Positions 48,168 through 58,280 of a DNA stretch of 64,000 bases are shown here, in pieces; the first letter of the stretch is position 1, and every line of letters begins with the position of its first letter. The translations under genes were made by a program, and so were the position numbers. Origin of the DNA: HK1 sp965220535 (GTDB lineage Bacteria > Pseudomonadota > Gammaproteobacteria > HK1); contig OZ244833.1 in assembly GCA_965220535.1 (NCBI GenBank), positions 3,782,001 to 3,846,000 on the forward strand, read 5' to 3'. The notes under the pieces were generated by a model. That model had not been told where the DNA came from. It worked only from the letters and a program-made list of their open reading frames with translations, and made no database searches.

Positions 48168-51100
48168 ATGTCCTCAGATATCGTTTCCCGAAGGGTATCG
48201 GTGACCCCGAGCGCCAAGCGCCCCGGGCGTCGCGGCCTTTACGATCCCGCGCAGGAGAAAGACTCCTGCGGGGTCGGTTTCGTTTGCGATATCCACGGTC
48301 GATCGAGCCGCCGCATCATCGAATACGCGCGGCAGATGAACTGCTTGATGGTGCATCGAGGAGGGATCGGCTACGAGTCGAATACCGGCGACGGCACCGG
48401 TATTTTGACTGCCATCCCGCATGATTTTTTCGTGCGGGCGGCGAAGGAATCGATATCCCTCGATTTGCCGCCGGCCAAACGCTACGGCGTGGGGCTGGTT
48501 TTCCTGCCCGGCGACGAAGCAAAGGCGCAACGCTGCAAGGAGGTCGTCGAGCGTTGCACGGCGTCGGCGGGGCAGCGATTGCTCGGCTGGCGGCGCTTGC
48601 CGACCGACCCCGATGCCGCCGATATCGGCGGCGCGGCCCGCGCGGCCATGCCCCGTATCGAGCAGCTCTTCATCGCCGCCGCCGAGGGTCTCGAGGAAGA
48701 GGCTTTCGAGCGCGCCCTTTACCTTATCCGCAAGCACGCCACGCATCTGCTGAACGCCGGGCAAGCCGATGCGGACGATAGCGGCGATCCGAGCTTCTAC
48801 GTGGTCAGCCTCTCGGCCAAGATCATCGTTTACAAGGGGATGCTGACCCCGCCTCAGCTCTTCGATTTTTACCCGGATCTCGCCGACCCGGAGTACACCT
48901 CCCATCTTGCGATGATCCATTCGAGGTTCTCGACCAATACCTTTCCGTCGTGGGATCGGGCGCAGCCCAACCGGCTGATGAGCCATAACGGGGAGATCAA
49001 CACTCTGCTCGGTAATCGCAACTGGATGAATGCCCGCCAAGGAACGCTCGAAAGCGATCTTTTCAAAGAAAACCTCTCTCGTCTTTTCCCGGTGGTTGAG
49101 CCCGACTGCTCGGATTCCGGCACCTTCGACAACGTGCTGGAATTCCTTTTGATGACCGGCCGCAGCCTGCCCGAAGCGGTGCTGATGATGATCCCCGAGG
49201 CATGGCAGCAAGATGCCTCGATGCCCGCCCAAGAGCGCGCTTTTTACGAATACCACTCTTGCATGATGGAGCCTTGGGACGGGCCGGCGTCGATCGCCTT
49301 TACCGACGGTGCCTATATCGGGGCGGTGCTCGATCGCAACGGCTTGCGCCCCTCTCGTTATTCCATCACCGACGACGGCTTGTGCGTGATGGCCTCCGAG
49401 GTCGGGGTGGTGGATATCGACCCCGCCAGGGTGATCGAGAAGGGTCGTTTGCAGCCCGGACGGATGTTTCTCATCGACTTCAAAGCCGGACGCATGATCC
49501 CCGACAGCGAGATCAAGGCCCGCATGGCGCAGCGCCATCCCTTCGGCTCGTGGCTCGAGCGGCAGCGGATCGAACTTGCCGATCTACCGGTGCCGGTCGC
49601 TGTCCCCGGCCTCGATCGGGATCGCCTGACAGCGAGGATGCAGGCCTTCGGCTATACCGCCGAAACCATGCAGTTCATGCTCTTGCCCTTGGTGCGGGAA
49701 TTGCGCGACCCCTTGGGCTCGATGGGCAACGACAGCGCCTTGGCGGTGATGTCGGAAAAGCCCCGCATGCTCTACGACTATTTCCGTCAGCTCTTCGCCC
49801 AGGTGACCAACCCCGCCATCGACTCCATCCGCGAGGAAGTGGTGATGGCGTTGGAGTGTTTTATCGGCCCCGAGCGCAACCTGCTCGATCCGGGTGAAGA
49901 GCACGCCCGGCGCTTGCGCCTTCCCCATCCGATCCTCTCCAACGAGGAGCTTGCGGCCTTGGCAAGGATCGATCGTTCGGGCTGGCGCTCGCGCACCATC
50001 GATATCACCTGCCCCCGCGATTCGGGTCGCGAAGGCTTGGTCGAAGCCCTCGATCGAATTTGCCGCGAGGCGAGCGAGGCCATCGCCGAGAAAAACGCGT
50101 TGATCATTTTGAGCGATCGGGCCATCGCAGCGGATCGGTTGCCGATCAGCGCCTTGGCTGCGGTCGGAGCGGTGCACCACCATTTGGTGCGCACCCGCGA
50201 TCGCACCCGGGTCGGCTTGATCGTCGAGACCGGCGAGGCCCGCGAAGTGCATCACCACTGCTTGCTGGTCGGCTACGGCGCCGACGCCATCAACCCCTGG
50301 CTCGCCTTCGAGGCCTTGTGGGACGCGCGCCGCAAAGGCTATATCGACGACGCCGAGCATTTGGGCGACGATGCGACGATCACCGCCGCCTATCGCAAGG
50401 CGGTTGCCAAGGGCATGCTCAAGGTGATGGCCAAGATGGGGATCTCCACCTTGCAGTCCTATAAAGGAGCGCAGATATTCGAGATCGTCGGTCTGGCCGA
50501 CGAGATCGTCGAGCGCTGCTTCGACGGCACCGCGAGTCGGGTGCAGGGTCTGGGGTTTGCCGAACTGGCCGAGGAAATGCAAAAACGGCACGATTCGGCC
50601 TTCCCCGCAGGCACCGGCGTGGCCATGCCCTCGTTGCCCAACCCCGGCGATTTCCACTGGCGTCGCCACGGCGAGATCCACCTTTGGGATCCGGAGTCGA
50701 TCGCCCATTTGCAGGCGGCCGCCTCTCGCTCCGACGAAGACGCCTACTGGCGCTTCGCCCGTCATGCCAACGAGCGCACCACCCGCCAAGCGGCCTTGCG
50801 CGGCCTGCTGCGCTTTCGCTCGGCGGCCACACCGGCGCCCTTGGACGAAGTCGAACCCGCCAAAGAGATCGTGCGGCGTTTCGCCACCGGGGCGATGAGC
50901 TTCGGTTCGCTTTCGAGCGAAGCCCACGAGAGCCTCGCCATCGCCATGAACCGTATCGGCGGCAAGTCCAATACCGGCGAGGGCGGCGAGGATCCGGCGC
51001 GCTCCAAGGTCTTGGCCAACGGCGATTCGAAGCGTTCGGCGATCAAGCAGGTGGCCAGCGGTCGCTTCGGGGTGACCATCGAATACCTCGGTGCCGCCGA

Positions 51101-52853
51101 CGAGCTCCAGATCAAAATCGTGCAGGGGGCCAAGCCGGGGGAGGGCGGGGAGCTGCCCGGGGGCAAGGTCGACGAATACATCGCTTGGCTGCGCCACTCC
51201 ACCCCCGGGGTCGGGCTGATCAGCCCGCCCCCGCACCACGATATCTATTCCATCGAGGATATCGCCCAGCTGATCCACGATCTCAAGAACGCCAACCCCG
51301 CCGCTCGCATCAGCGTCAAGCTCGGGGCCGAGGTCGGGGTCGGAACGGTGGCCGCCGGGGTGGTCAAGGCGAGAGCCGACCATCTGGTGATCGCCGGCGA
51401 CAGCGGCGGGACCGGGGCATCGCCCTTGACCTCGATCAAGCACGCGGGCTTGCCGTGGGAGTTGGGGATCGCCGAAACCCATCAGGTGTTGGTGATGAAC
51501 AACCTGCGCTCGAGGGTGACCTTGCAAACCGATGGCCAGCTCAAGACCGGCCGCGATGTGGCGGTCGCCGCGTTGCTCGGAGCCGAGGAATTCGGATTTT
51601 CCACCGCCCCGTTGATCACCTTGGGCTGCATCATGATGCGCAAATGCCATCTCAATACCTGTCCGGTGGGGATCGCGACCCAAAACCCGGCCTTGCGCAA
51701 GAAGTTTTCCGGACAGCCCGAGCATGTCATCAACTACCTCTTCATGGTCGCCGAGGAGTTGCGCCGGATCATGGCCGATCTCGGTCTTCGAAGGGTCGAC
51801 GAGATGATCGGACGGGTGGACTTGCTCTCGGTCGACAACACCGCCCACTGGAAAGCGAAAGGGATCGATCTTTCGGCGATCGTCACCCCGATGCGGGTGC
51901 CCGAGGATTGCCTCGGGGTCTATCGCATTCACGAACAGGATCACGGTCTTGCCGACGCTTTGGACCATCGTTTGATCGAACTGGCCGAACCTGCGCTTGC
52001 GCAAGGCGAGAAGGTGATGCACGAGATGCCGATCCGCAACACCGATCGGGTGGTCGGCACGATGCTCTCGCATCGTCTCGTGAGCCGCTCGAACCCCGAG
52101 GCCTTGCCCGATAACACCATCCATTTTCGTTTCGCCGGCAGTGCGGGCCAGAGCTTCGGGGCCTTTCTCGCCCGCGGCATCACCCTCGAGATCGAAGGCG
52201 ATGCCAACGACTATGTCGGCAAGGGACTCTCCGGCGGGCGGATCATCGTCTATCCCCCGAAAGCGAGCCCCTTCGTGGCCGAGGAACAGATCTTGATCGG
52301 CAATGTCGTGCTTTACGGCGCCACCTCCGGGGAATGTTTCTTCCGCGGGGTCGCGGCGGAACGCTTCGCGGTGCGTAACAGCGGCGCGACGGCGGTGGTC
52401 GAGGGGATCGGAGATCACGGTTGCGAATATATGACCGGTGGCCGAGTGCTGATCTTGGGCCCGACCGGACGCAATTTCGCGGCGGGGATGAGCGGGGGGA
52501 TCGCTTACGTTCTCGATGTCGACGGGCAATTCCGCAGCCGCTGCAATCTCGATATGGTGGATCTCGAAAGGGTCGAGGAAGAGGAGGAGATCGCCTGGCT
52601 GAAAGATCGCATCGAGCGTCACCTGGCCGCGACCGATTCCGCCGTGGCCGGCAGATTGCTCGAACGCTGGCCGGAATCCTTGGCAAAGATCGTCAAGGTG
52701 ATGCCGGTGGATTATCGCCGGGCGCTCGAGACCCCCAAGGAGAGCCGGATGAAGGATATTGGTCATCATCGAGAGGATGCATCGGCGCAGGATGCATCGG
52801 CAGCGGCCGTCGAAGCGGACGAAGGCCCGCAAAGGGTGGCGGCCGGTGGGTAA
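48168..52853 (+). CDS. gltB: Glutamate synthase (NADPH) large subunit
   Basis: The 1561-aa alpha subunit that makes glutamate from glutamine and 2-oxoglutarate. A propeptide of about 36 residues precedes the N-terminal nucleophile Cys (EKDSCGVGFVCDI). A class II glutaminase domain follows, then a central domain and the FMN/3Fe-4S synthase domain (SNTGEGGEDP, GAKPGEGGELPGGKV, CHLNTCPVGIATQ with cluster cysteines), and the beta-helix GXGXG C-terminal domain (GLSGGRIIVYPP, CEYMTGGRVLILG). The gltD GTG start overlaps its last codons by 8 nt, indicating translational coupling. Confidence 0.97.
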   Translation: MSSDIVSRRVSVTPSAKRPGRRGLYDPAQEKDSCGVGFVCDIHGRSSRRIIEYARQMNCLMVHRGGIGYESNTGDGTGILTAIPHDFFVRAAKESISLDLPPAKRYGVGLVFLPGDEAKAQRCKEVVERCTASAGQRLLGWRRLPTDPDAADIGGAARAAMPRIEQLFIAAAEGLEEEAFERALYLIRKHATHLLNAGQADADDSGDPSFYVVSLSAKIIVYKGMLTPPQLFDFYPDLADPEYTSHLAMIHSRFSTNTFPSWDRAQPNRLMSHNGEINTLLGNRNWMNARQGTLESDLFKENLSRLFPVVEPDCSDSGTFDNVLEFLLMTGRSLPEAVLMMIPEAWQQDASMPAQERAFYEYHSCMMEPWDGPASIAFTDGAYIGAVLDRNGLRPSRYSITDDGLCVMASEVGVVDIDPARVIEKGRLQPGRMFLIDFKAGRMIPDSEIKARMAQRHPFGSWLERQRIELADLPVPVAVPGLDRDRLTARMQAFGYTAETMQFMLLPLVRELRDPLGSMGNDSALAVMSEKPRMLYDYFRQLFAQVTNPAIDSIREEVVMALECFIGPERNLLDPGEEHARRLRLPHPILSNEELAALARIDRSGWRSRTIDITCPRDSGREGLVEALDRICREASEAIAEKNALIILSDRAIAADRLPISALAAVGAVHHHLVRTRDRTRVGLIVETGEAREVHHHCLLVGYGADAINPWLAFEALWDARRKGYIDDAEHLGDDATITAAYRKAVAKGMLKVMAKMGISTLQSYKGAQIFEIVGLADEIVERCFDGTASRVQGLGFAELAEEMQKRHDSAFPAGTGVAMPSLPNPGDFHWRRHGEIHLWDPESIAHLQAAASRSDEDAYWRFARHANERTTRQAALRGLLRFRSAATPAPLDEVEPAKEIVRRFATGAMSFGSLSSEAHESLAIAMNRIGGKSNTGEGGEDPARSKVLANGDSKRSAIKQVASGRFGVTIEYLGAADELQIKIVQGAKPGEGGELPGGKVDEYIAWLRHSTPGVGLISPPPHHDIYSIEDIAQLIHDLKNANPAARISVKLGAEVGVGTVAAGVVKARADHLVIAGDSGGTGASPLTSIKHAGLPWELGIAETHQVLVMNNLRSRVTLQTDGQLKTGRDVAVAALLGAEEFGFSTAPLITLGCIMMRKCHLNTCPVGIATQNPALRKKFSGQPEHVINYLFMVAEELRRIMADLGLRRVDEMIGRVDLLSVDNTAHWKAKGIDLSAIVTPMRVPEDCLGVYRIHEQDHGLADALDHRLIELAEPALAQGEKVMHEMPIRNTDRVVGTMLSHRLVSRSNPEALPDNTIHFRFAGSAGQSFGAFLARGITLEIEGDANDYVGKGLSGGRIIVYPPKASPFVAEEQILIGNVVLYGATSGECFFRGVAAERFAVRNSGATAVVEGIGDHGCEYMTGGRVLILGPTGRNFAAGMSGGIAYVLDVDGQFRSRCNLDMVDLERVEEEEEIAWLKDRIERHLAATDSAVAGRLLERWPESLAKIVKVMPVDYRRALETPKESRMKDIGHHREDASAQDASAAAVEADEGPQRVAAGG

Positions 52854-54336
52854 GCCGACGGGTTTCACCGAATTCGATCGCGAGACCCTCCCCTGGCGTC
52901 TGCCGCTGGCCCGGCTCGCCGATTTCGACGAGGTCTATACCGATCCCGCGGCCGACGAGGAGCATCTGCGTCGACAAGCGGCCCGCTGCATGGATTGCGG
53001 GGTGCCTTTTTGCCAATCCCCCGATTTGGCCATCGGCCGTAGCGGCTGCCCCATCCATAACCTGATCCCCGAGTGGAACGATCTCGTCTGGCACGGTGAT
53101 TGGCGAGAGGCTCTCGATCGTTTGCACAAAACCAATAACTTCCCCGAGTTCACCGGGCGCGTATGCCCCGCTCCTTGCGAAGAGTCCTGTGTTCTGGGCA
53201 TTTCCGATCCGGCGGTCACCATCAAGAATATCGAGTTGGCGATCATCGAACGCGGTTTTGCCGAGGGCTGGGTGCAAGCGCGGCCGCCGCGGGTGCGTAG
53301 CGGGCGCCGGGTTGTGATCATCGGCTCCGGGCCTGCGGGTTTGGCCGCCGCGGCTCAGCTGAACCAAGCCGGGCATTCGGTAGAGGTCCACGAGCGGGAA
53401 GATCGGGTCGGGGGCCTGCTGATGTACGGCATCCCCAATATGAAGCTCGATAAACAAGAAGTGGTCGAAAGGCGTATCGCGTTGATGCGCGAGGAGGGCA
53501 TCGAAATCATCACCGGATCGAATGTCGGCAACGGGCAGGACGGGACTTATCCGATCGATCGCTTGGTGGCCGAGTCCGACGCCTTGTTGTTGACCACCGG
53601 GGCCACCGTGCCGCGCGACTTGCCGATCCCCGGTCGCGACCTCGAGGGCGTGCACTTCGCGATGGATTTTCTGACCGAGAACACCCGCAGCCTGCTGAAT
53701 CCGAATGTCGCCAACGACCGCTTCATCGATGCCAAGGACCGGCGGGTGATCGTGATCGGCGGCGGCGATACCGGTGCCGATTGCATCGGGACCTCGCTGC
53801 GTCATGGCTGTCGCAGCCTCGTCAATTTCGAACTCTTTCCCCTTCCGCCGGCGGTGCGGGACCAGACCAATCCGTGGCCTACTTGGGCCCATATCTTCCG
53901 CGTCGACTACGCCCACCAAGAAGCGCAGGCGAAATTCGACGAAGACCCCCGCGTCTACTCGATCTCGACCACGGAATTCATCGGCGACGAAAAGGGCGTC
54001 CTCACCGGGCTGAAGACGGTCGATATGGAGCCCGATGGAAGCGGTCGGATGCAAGCCGTCGCCGGATCCGAGCGCAAATGGGAAGCGGATCTCGTTTTCC
54101 TCGCCATGGGTTATTTGGGCCCGGAACACGCGGTCAGCGAGCCCTTGGGAATCGAACTCGACGATCGATCGAACTACCGGGCGATCAAGGGCGAATACCG
54201 CACCTCCCTTCCCAAGGTCTTCGCCGCCGGCGATTGCCGCAGCGGACAATCCCTCGTGGTGCGGGCGATCAACGAGGGAAGGGAGGCGGCACGGGAAATC
54301 GATCGCTTCCTTTCGGGAAAAACGCAGCTGCCCTGA
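52846..54336 (+). CDS. gltD: Glutamate synthase (NADPH) small subunit
   Basis: The 496-aa beta subunit that passes NADPH electrons through FAD to GltB. Two Cys clusters near the N-terminus (CMDCGVPFCQS, GCPIHNLIPEWN, then CPAPCEESCVLGI) bind 4Fe-4S centres. FAD loop GSGPAGLAAAAQL and NADPH loop IGGGDTGADCIGT follow. I chose GTG 52846 (MGKPTGFTEFDRE), the usual family start, overlapping gltB; longer in-frame starts at 52759 onward read Arg/Lys-rich residues inside gltB and are not credible. Confidence 0.96.
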   Translation: MGKPTGFTEFDRETLPWRLPLARLADFDEVYTDPAADEEHLRRQAARCMDCGVPFCQSPDLAIGRSGCPIHNLIPEWNDLVWHGDWREALDRLHKTNNFPEFTGRVCPAPCEESCVLGISDPAVTIKNIELAIIERGFAEGWVQARPPRVRSGRRVVIIGSGPAGLAAAAQLNQAGHSVEVHEREDRVGGLLMYGIPNMKLDKQEVVERRIALMREEGIEIITGSNVGNGQDGTYPIDRLVAESDALLLTTGATVPRDLPIPGRDLEGVHFAMDFLTENTRSLLNPNVANDRFIDAKDRRVIVIGGGDTGADCIGTSLRHGCRSLVNFELFPLPPAVRDQTNPWPTWAHIFRVDYAHQEAQAKFDEDPRVYSISTTEFIGDEKGVLTGLKTVDMEPDGSGRMQAVAGSERKWEADLVFLAMGYLGPEHAVSEPLGIELDDRSNYRAIKGEYRTSLPKVFAAGDCRSGQSLVVRAINEGREAAREIDRFLSGKTQLP

Positions 54337-54378
54337 AAGGCCCTTCGGGCTTGTCGCATCGTTCGAAGATATTTTCTC

Positions 54379-54585
54379 GTGATCCGAATAATCGAAGAAG
54401 GGCGAGTGGAATCGTTATGCAACGCGCGGCCATGGTCGGCTGTGGAAATGATCAAGGCATTGGCTTCGCTCGGGGTGTCGGTGGATGCGCCTGACCCCGC
54501 CGGCCGGCCGCCGATGACGATCGCGGGCACCGGCGGGAATGGGGAACTCGTCAAGACCTTGGTGAATCTCGGTGCGAAGTCATGA
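54379..54585 (+). CDS. Short ankyrin-repeat ORF
   Basis: 68 codons from GTG 54379, containing one recognisable ankyrin unit and part of another (EMIKALASLGVSVDAPDPAGR, PPMTIAGTGGNGELVKTLVN). Its stop overlaps the next ankyrin ORF's ATG (TCATGA). It is probably a fragment of, or a decayed start for, the following gene rather than an independent protein. Confidence 0.45.
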   Translation: MIRIIEEGRVESLCNARPWSAVEMIKALASLGVSVDAPDPAGRPPMTIAGTGGNGELVKTLVNLGAKS

Positions 54586-55184
54586 CCGCCATCGATCCGG
54601 TTCCCCAAGAATCCGGCCGGGCGCCCGAGCCCGAGCCCAAACCCGAGCCCGAGCCCGAGCCCAAACCCGAGCCCAAACCCAAGCCCAAACCTAAACCCAA
54701 GCCCGAAGAGATATTTCGAGCGGCCGGCGGCGGGGAAGCGGCCGAGATCGAATCGTTGGTCGCCCGTGGCGCGTCGGTGGATACGCCCGGCGCCGGCGGG
54801 TGGACACCGATGACGATGGCGTCCTACTACAAGCACGTGGATGTCGTGAAAGCGCTGGCTTCGCTCGGGGCGTCGGTGGATGCGCCCGACGCCAAAGGGT
54901 GGACGCCGATGGCGTTCGCGGTTTACCACGGACACGCATCCGTCGTCGAAGCGTTGTCGTCGCTCGGGGCGTCGGTCGATGAGCCCATCGGGCCTGAGCG
55001 GATGACGCCGTTGACGGTCGCGGCCGCCGACGGCTCCGTCGATGTCATCAAGGCTTTGGTGAGGGCCGGCGCCGATATCGACAAGCCCGATCTTGACGGA
55101 AGGACGCCGATGACGATGGCTATCGAAGCCGGGCAAGCGGCCGCCGTCGAAGCATTGAAGGCGCTCGGCTCATCTCGTTCGTGA
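54582..55184 (+). CDS. Ankyrin-repeat protein with Pro-Glu/Pro-Lys tract
   Basis: A 200-aa protein. Residues ~14-42 are a charged Pro-rich tract of alternating PE/PK dipeptides encoded by hexanucleotide repeats (gagccc/aaaccc, about 54627-54705). Four ankyrin repeats follow, each with a GADVxxPDxxGxTPM-like core (GASVDTPGAGGWTPMTMA, GASVDAPDAKGWTPMAFA, then a variant, then GADIDKPDLDGRTPMTMA). No signal peptide. Likely a protein-protein interaction module; partner unknown. The repeat tract is prone to length change. Confidence 0.7.
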   Translation: MTAIDPVPQESGRAPEPEPKPEPEPEPKPEPKPKPKPKPKPEEIFRAAGGGEAAEIESLVARGASVDTPGAGGWTPMTMASYYKHVDVVKALASLGASVDAPDAKGWTPMAFAVYHGHASVVEALSSLGASVDEPIGPERMTPLTVAAADGSVDVIKALVRAGADIDKPDLDGRTPMTMAIEAGQAAAVEALKALGSSRS

Positions 55185-55215
55185 ACCGGGCAATCCCCCG
55201 ACATATCGGCGCGCC

Positions 55216-55500
55216 TTGACCCGCTCCGGCGTCGATGAGCGCATGGCGGTCGGTGAAAAGATCCGTTATCCCTTCTTCGAGGATCCACGGCGGGTTCGGG
55301 TTTACACGGACGAAGCCAACGCCAAGACGGACCGGCGTTTCGACCTTGATCGATGCGCGTTGATCACCGCCGGTTTGTTTTCCGAAGCGGTCAGCGCATA
55401 CACGGGGCGCTCCGTCGAAGAAGTCAGAACGACGGGTCGAATCCGAGCGGTGAGTCGAGTCAAGGACCCCGACTTTTCGAGCAGGAAAAAGCGTGCCTGA
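55216..55500 (+). CDS. Small hypothetical protein
   Basis: 94 codons reading MTRSGVDERMAVGEKIRYPF, RRVRVYTDEANAKTDRRFDL, and ALITAGLFSEAVSAYTGRSV before a basic end (SRKKRA). Composition is protein-like but I recognise no family. A 34-codon frame (GTG 55493 to 55597) overlaps its stop. Could be a small toxin-antitoxin-like pair, but nothing specific supports that. Confidence 0.35.
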   Translation: MTRSGVDERMAVGEKIRYPFFEDPRRVRVYTDEANAKTDRRFDLDRCALITAGLFSEAVSAYTGRSVEEVRTTGRIRAVSRVKDPDFSSRKKRA

Positions 55501-56017
55501 AATCGTCTATCACGAGCCCTGCCGGTCGGATGGGTGGACGGTCGAAGTGCATGACCGAAGCGCCGTTCACGAACGCACCGCGGCCCGCGAGTCATGATGC
55601 TTTCTTTTCCGCTTTCGACCCTTTCGACCCTTTCGACCAAGCCCGCGAGCGAGGACGGGCAAGATGGATTCGAAGAAAGCCCGTCGGTATCGAAAGCGAG
55701 GGTCATTCAGCGCGCTTTTGGATCGATCGATAGGCGATTTGCGCGATAGTCGCAGCGAGTATGCATATTTAGGCTTCCTATAAATATCAAGATCGTCGAT
55801 CGCCGCCCTCGGCGGTCATCGGTCATATCGCTCCGCGCTTTCGATTGCACCGAATGGATCGGGGCGGATTTTGCGGTGTGTGTGGGCGGCGGAGTGAGCG
55901 CTCGGCTTCGAGACACTGTATCGCTGTGACCCCGCTTCGTTCGGCGCCGACGCCATATCTTTGCAAAGACCTCTTATCAAGACCGAGCGATCCGTCGATT
56001 GTCCGGCTTCGCTTTTT
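55501..56017. other. Intergenic region
   Basis: About 517 bp with no supported gene beyond the 34-codon frame noted upstream. A 9-bp tandem repeat (tttcgaccc, three units) lies near 55611-55638. No terminator for the convergent dehydratase gene was found. Confidence 0.35.
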
Positions 56018-57241
56018 TCAGCCCTCGATATCGGTGATGATCTTCTCGTTATCCGAAGGCAGCGCAACTTGGCACATCTCCAAATGCAAGCCGCCTTTTG
56101 CCGGAGCCAAGTGGGCGAGCGCCGTTTCCTCGTCGAGTTCGATCCCCAGTCCCGGGGCGTCGGGGGCGATGACATAGCCATCCTCCCAGCGCAGGCGTTT
56201 TTTCAAGATAGCGTCGTGAAAGGGGCTTTGGATGGTTTCGAGGATCAGAAAATTCGGGCTGCCGAAGGAAAGATGCGCCGCCGCTGCGTGGGCGATGGGT
56301 CCGCAATAGATATGCGGTGCGATCTGGGCGTTGAAGAGTTCGGCTATTTGCGCGATTTTCTTGGTCTCCCATATCCCGCCGCTTCGTCCTACGTCCGGCT
56401 GCAAGATGGAGACCCCCGCTTTCAAGGCTTGGTGGAATTCCGTCCGCGTGGTCAGGCGTTCGCCGGTCGCGACCGGGATGGACGTGGCTTGCGCCACCCG
56501 GCCGATAGCTTCCATCTGATCCGGCGGGCAGGGTTCTTCGAACCATAGAGGATCGTAAGGCTCGATCCGCCGCGCGAGACGGATGGCGGAGGAGGTGGTC
56601 ATTTGTCCGTGGGTGCCGAAAAGGATATCCGCTCGATCCCCGACCGCCTCGCGGATACGCCGCATGCTGTATTCGCAGCGGGCGAGTTCTTTGCGGGAGA
56701 GTTCGCGCCCGCCTTGGAAGCTATAGGGACCTGCGGGATCCTGTTTGATCGCGGTGAAGCCCAAGTCGAGGTAGTGCAAGGCGCGCTGTGCTGCGAGGTC
56801 GCCATCGTGGTAGACGTCAGGGGCTTCGGGGTCGCCGGGGTTTTCGGGGTAGAGATAGGTATAGGTGCGCAGGCGTTCGTGGAACTTCCCCCCGAGCAGC
56901 CGATAGACCGGTTTGTCGGCCATCTTGCCGAGGATATCCCAGATCGCGATTTCGATGCCGCTGAACACCCCCATCAGCGAGAGATCGGGACGTTGGGTGA
57001 ATCCGGCGGAGTAGACGCGCCGGAAGAGGCTTTCGATATCGTGCGGATCTTCGTCGGCGACGAAGCGAGCGAAGCTATCCTCCACCATTTTGCAGGCGAC
57101 ATCGCTGGAAAAGGGGATGCCGTAGCACTCCCCGATCCCCTCGATCCCGTTATCGCATCGGATCCTGACGATGATCCAGAATCGACCCCCGATGCTGTCG
57201 GGCGGGGCGACGGCCCAAGTTTCTATGTCTTTCAGTTTCAA
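56018..57241 (-). CDS. Enolase-superfamily dehydratase (mandelate racemase/muconate lactonizing type)
   Basis: A ~407-aa enzyme with the two-domain enolase layout: an N-terminal capping domain (LKDIETWAVAPPDS, GIGECYGIPFSSD, FSGIEIAIWDILGK) and a TIM barrel. Metal ligands are plausible in DILFGTHGQM, WFEEPCPPDQ and ATGERLTTR; a catalytic His occurs in QIAPHIYCGP. This pattern fits acid-sugar dehydratases such as the galactonate/mannonate group. No ATG is near the expected N-terminus; TTG 57241 is the best start I see, so the start is uncertain. A DUF169 gene precedes it on the same strand. Confidence 0.82.
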   Translation of the reverse strand: MKLKDIETWAVAPPDSIGGRFWIIVRIRCDNGIEGIGECYGIPFSSDVACKMVEDSFARFVADEDPHDIESLFRRVYSAGFTQRPDLSLMGVFSGIEIAIWDILGKMADKPVYRLLGGKFHERLRTYTYLYPENPGDPEAPDVYHDGDLAAQRALHYLDLGFTAIKQDPAGPYSFQGGRELSRKELARCEYSMRRIREAVGDRADILFGTHGQMTTSSAIRLARRIEPYDPLWFEEPCPPDQMEAIGRVAQATSIPVATGERLTTRTEFHQALKAGVSILQPDVGRSGGIWETKKIAQIAELFNAQIAPHIYCGPIAHAAAAHLSFGSPNFLILETIQSPFHDAILKKRLRWEDGYVIAPDAPGLGIELDEETALAHLAPAKGGLHLEMCQVALPSDNEKIITDIEG

Positions 57242-57527
57242 TATCCGATACTCGGCAAGTCGCGGCGCTTTTCGATATCGAGCGATTGATGGAATCGGCC
57301 TCGATGACGAAGACCGGGCTCGCAAGGTGTTTTCCCCGAGACCCTCTTCGAGAAATAGCGGGCGCCGGCTATAAGAACGGGCCGGGAACGCGAGCGCCTC
57401 GATCTTCGAGAGCCCGCAAGAACGCTTCGAACCGGTGCCGGCAAAGGAAGGGAGCCTTCGATGGCGAAATCCGGCGCTCGGCCTTTCGGGATCGTAGCCG
57501 CCGCGCACTGGATATGCCCGCCTCGTA

Positions 57528-58280
57528 TCAGGATATTCGAGCCAAAGACTCCTTGACGCTCGGTCGTTCCCCGGCCATGACGTCTTGTCGTCGCTGCCGA
57601 TGGAAGGTGCCAAGAATACCGTTCGCGCGCCCGAAAGTATCGATCTCCGCGCAATAACGATCCAGGCTCTTAGCCGGGAGGGCCCACAAAGAGGTGTTGT
57701 CGTCGAGGGCATCGAGATAGGCCCTCGCGCCGCAGCATCCGAGGCTCATAACCGCCCGTCCGGCCAACGCTTTCGCCACCCCGGCGCAGGCGGGGCGACC
57801 CATGGCCGGAGGCAGGTCGGCGTCGACGCGGGCCGCGGCTTCGCTGAGCACCAGGGATTGACGAGCGTCGACGAAGAGCAACACCACATCCGGCTCCATC
57901 GGGAAATCGCTCAAAGGGCCGTAGACCGCATGGCGCTTCGGATCGGGGGCGGTCGGGATCGCCGCCACTTCATCGGCGCTGACATAGCCGAGTCCGGTCA
58001 TCGCTTCGAGCGAAGCGCGCAATTCCTCGGGTTGCTCTTGCGGAGAGGGTTCGAGATTCATGGTATGGATCCCGATCGAGCAAAGCGCGTGATCCTTGGC
58101 CGAGGTCGCGAAACAGCGAGTCGTCGCCTCCTGCCAGAAGACGCATCCGGCGGCGACGCTATCGCCGAATTCGGGTATGTGATCGGGAACGCGGTCGCAA
58201 AGGGCCATCGCCACCGGCGGCAAGGAAAGCCCCAAAGCGGTGGTGAGTCGTTGCGCGTGCTGCCGGTGGGTCGAAGTCAT
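57528..58280 (-). CDS. DUF169 family protein
   Basis: A 250-aa cytosolic protein of the DUF169 family (uncharacterised, Cys-rich). Typical features are PPVAMALCDRVP near the N-terminus, CVFWQEATTRCFATSAKDHALC, a GYVSADEVAAIP segment, VVLLFVDARQSLVL, and the C-terminal SLGCCGARAYL. Several conserved Cys may bind metal. Biochemical role unknown. It precedes the enolase-superfamily gene by 286 bp on the same strand. Confidence 0.78.
   Translation of the reverse strand: MTSTHRQHAQRLTTALGLSLPPVAMALCDRVPDHIPEFGDSVAAGCVFWQEATTRCFATSAKDHALCSIGIHTMNLEPSPQEQPEELRASLEAMTGLGYVSADEVAAIPTAPDPKRHAVYGPLSDFPMEPDVVLLFVDARQSLVLSEAAARVDADLPPAMGRPACAGVAKALAGRAVMSLGCCGARAYLDALDDNTSLWALPAKSLDRYCAEIDTFGRANGILGTFHRQRRQDVMAGERPSVKESLARIS

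Noticed and set aside
49584..52868. A 1094-codon open frame on the minus strand opposite gltB
   Set aside because: Gly/Asp/His-rich shadow of a GC-rich gene; gltB is complete and conserved on the plus strand.
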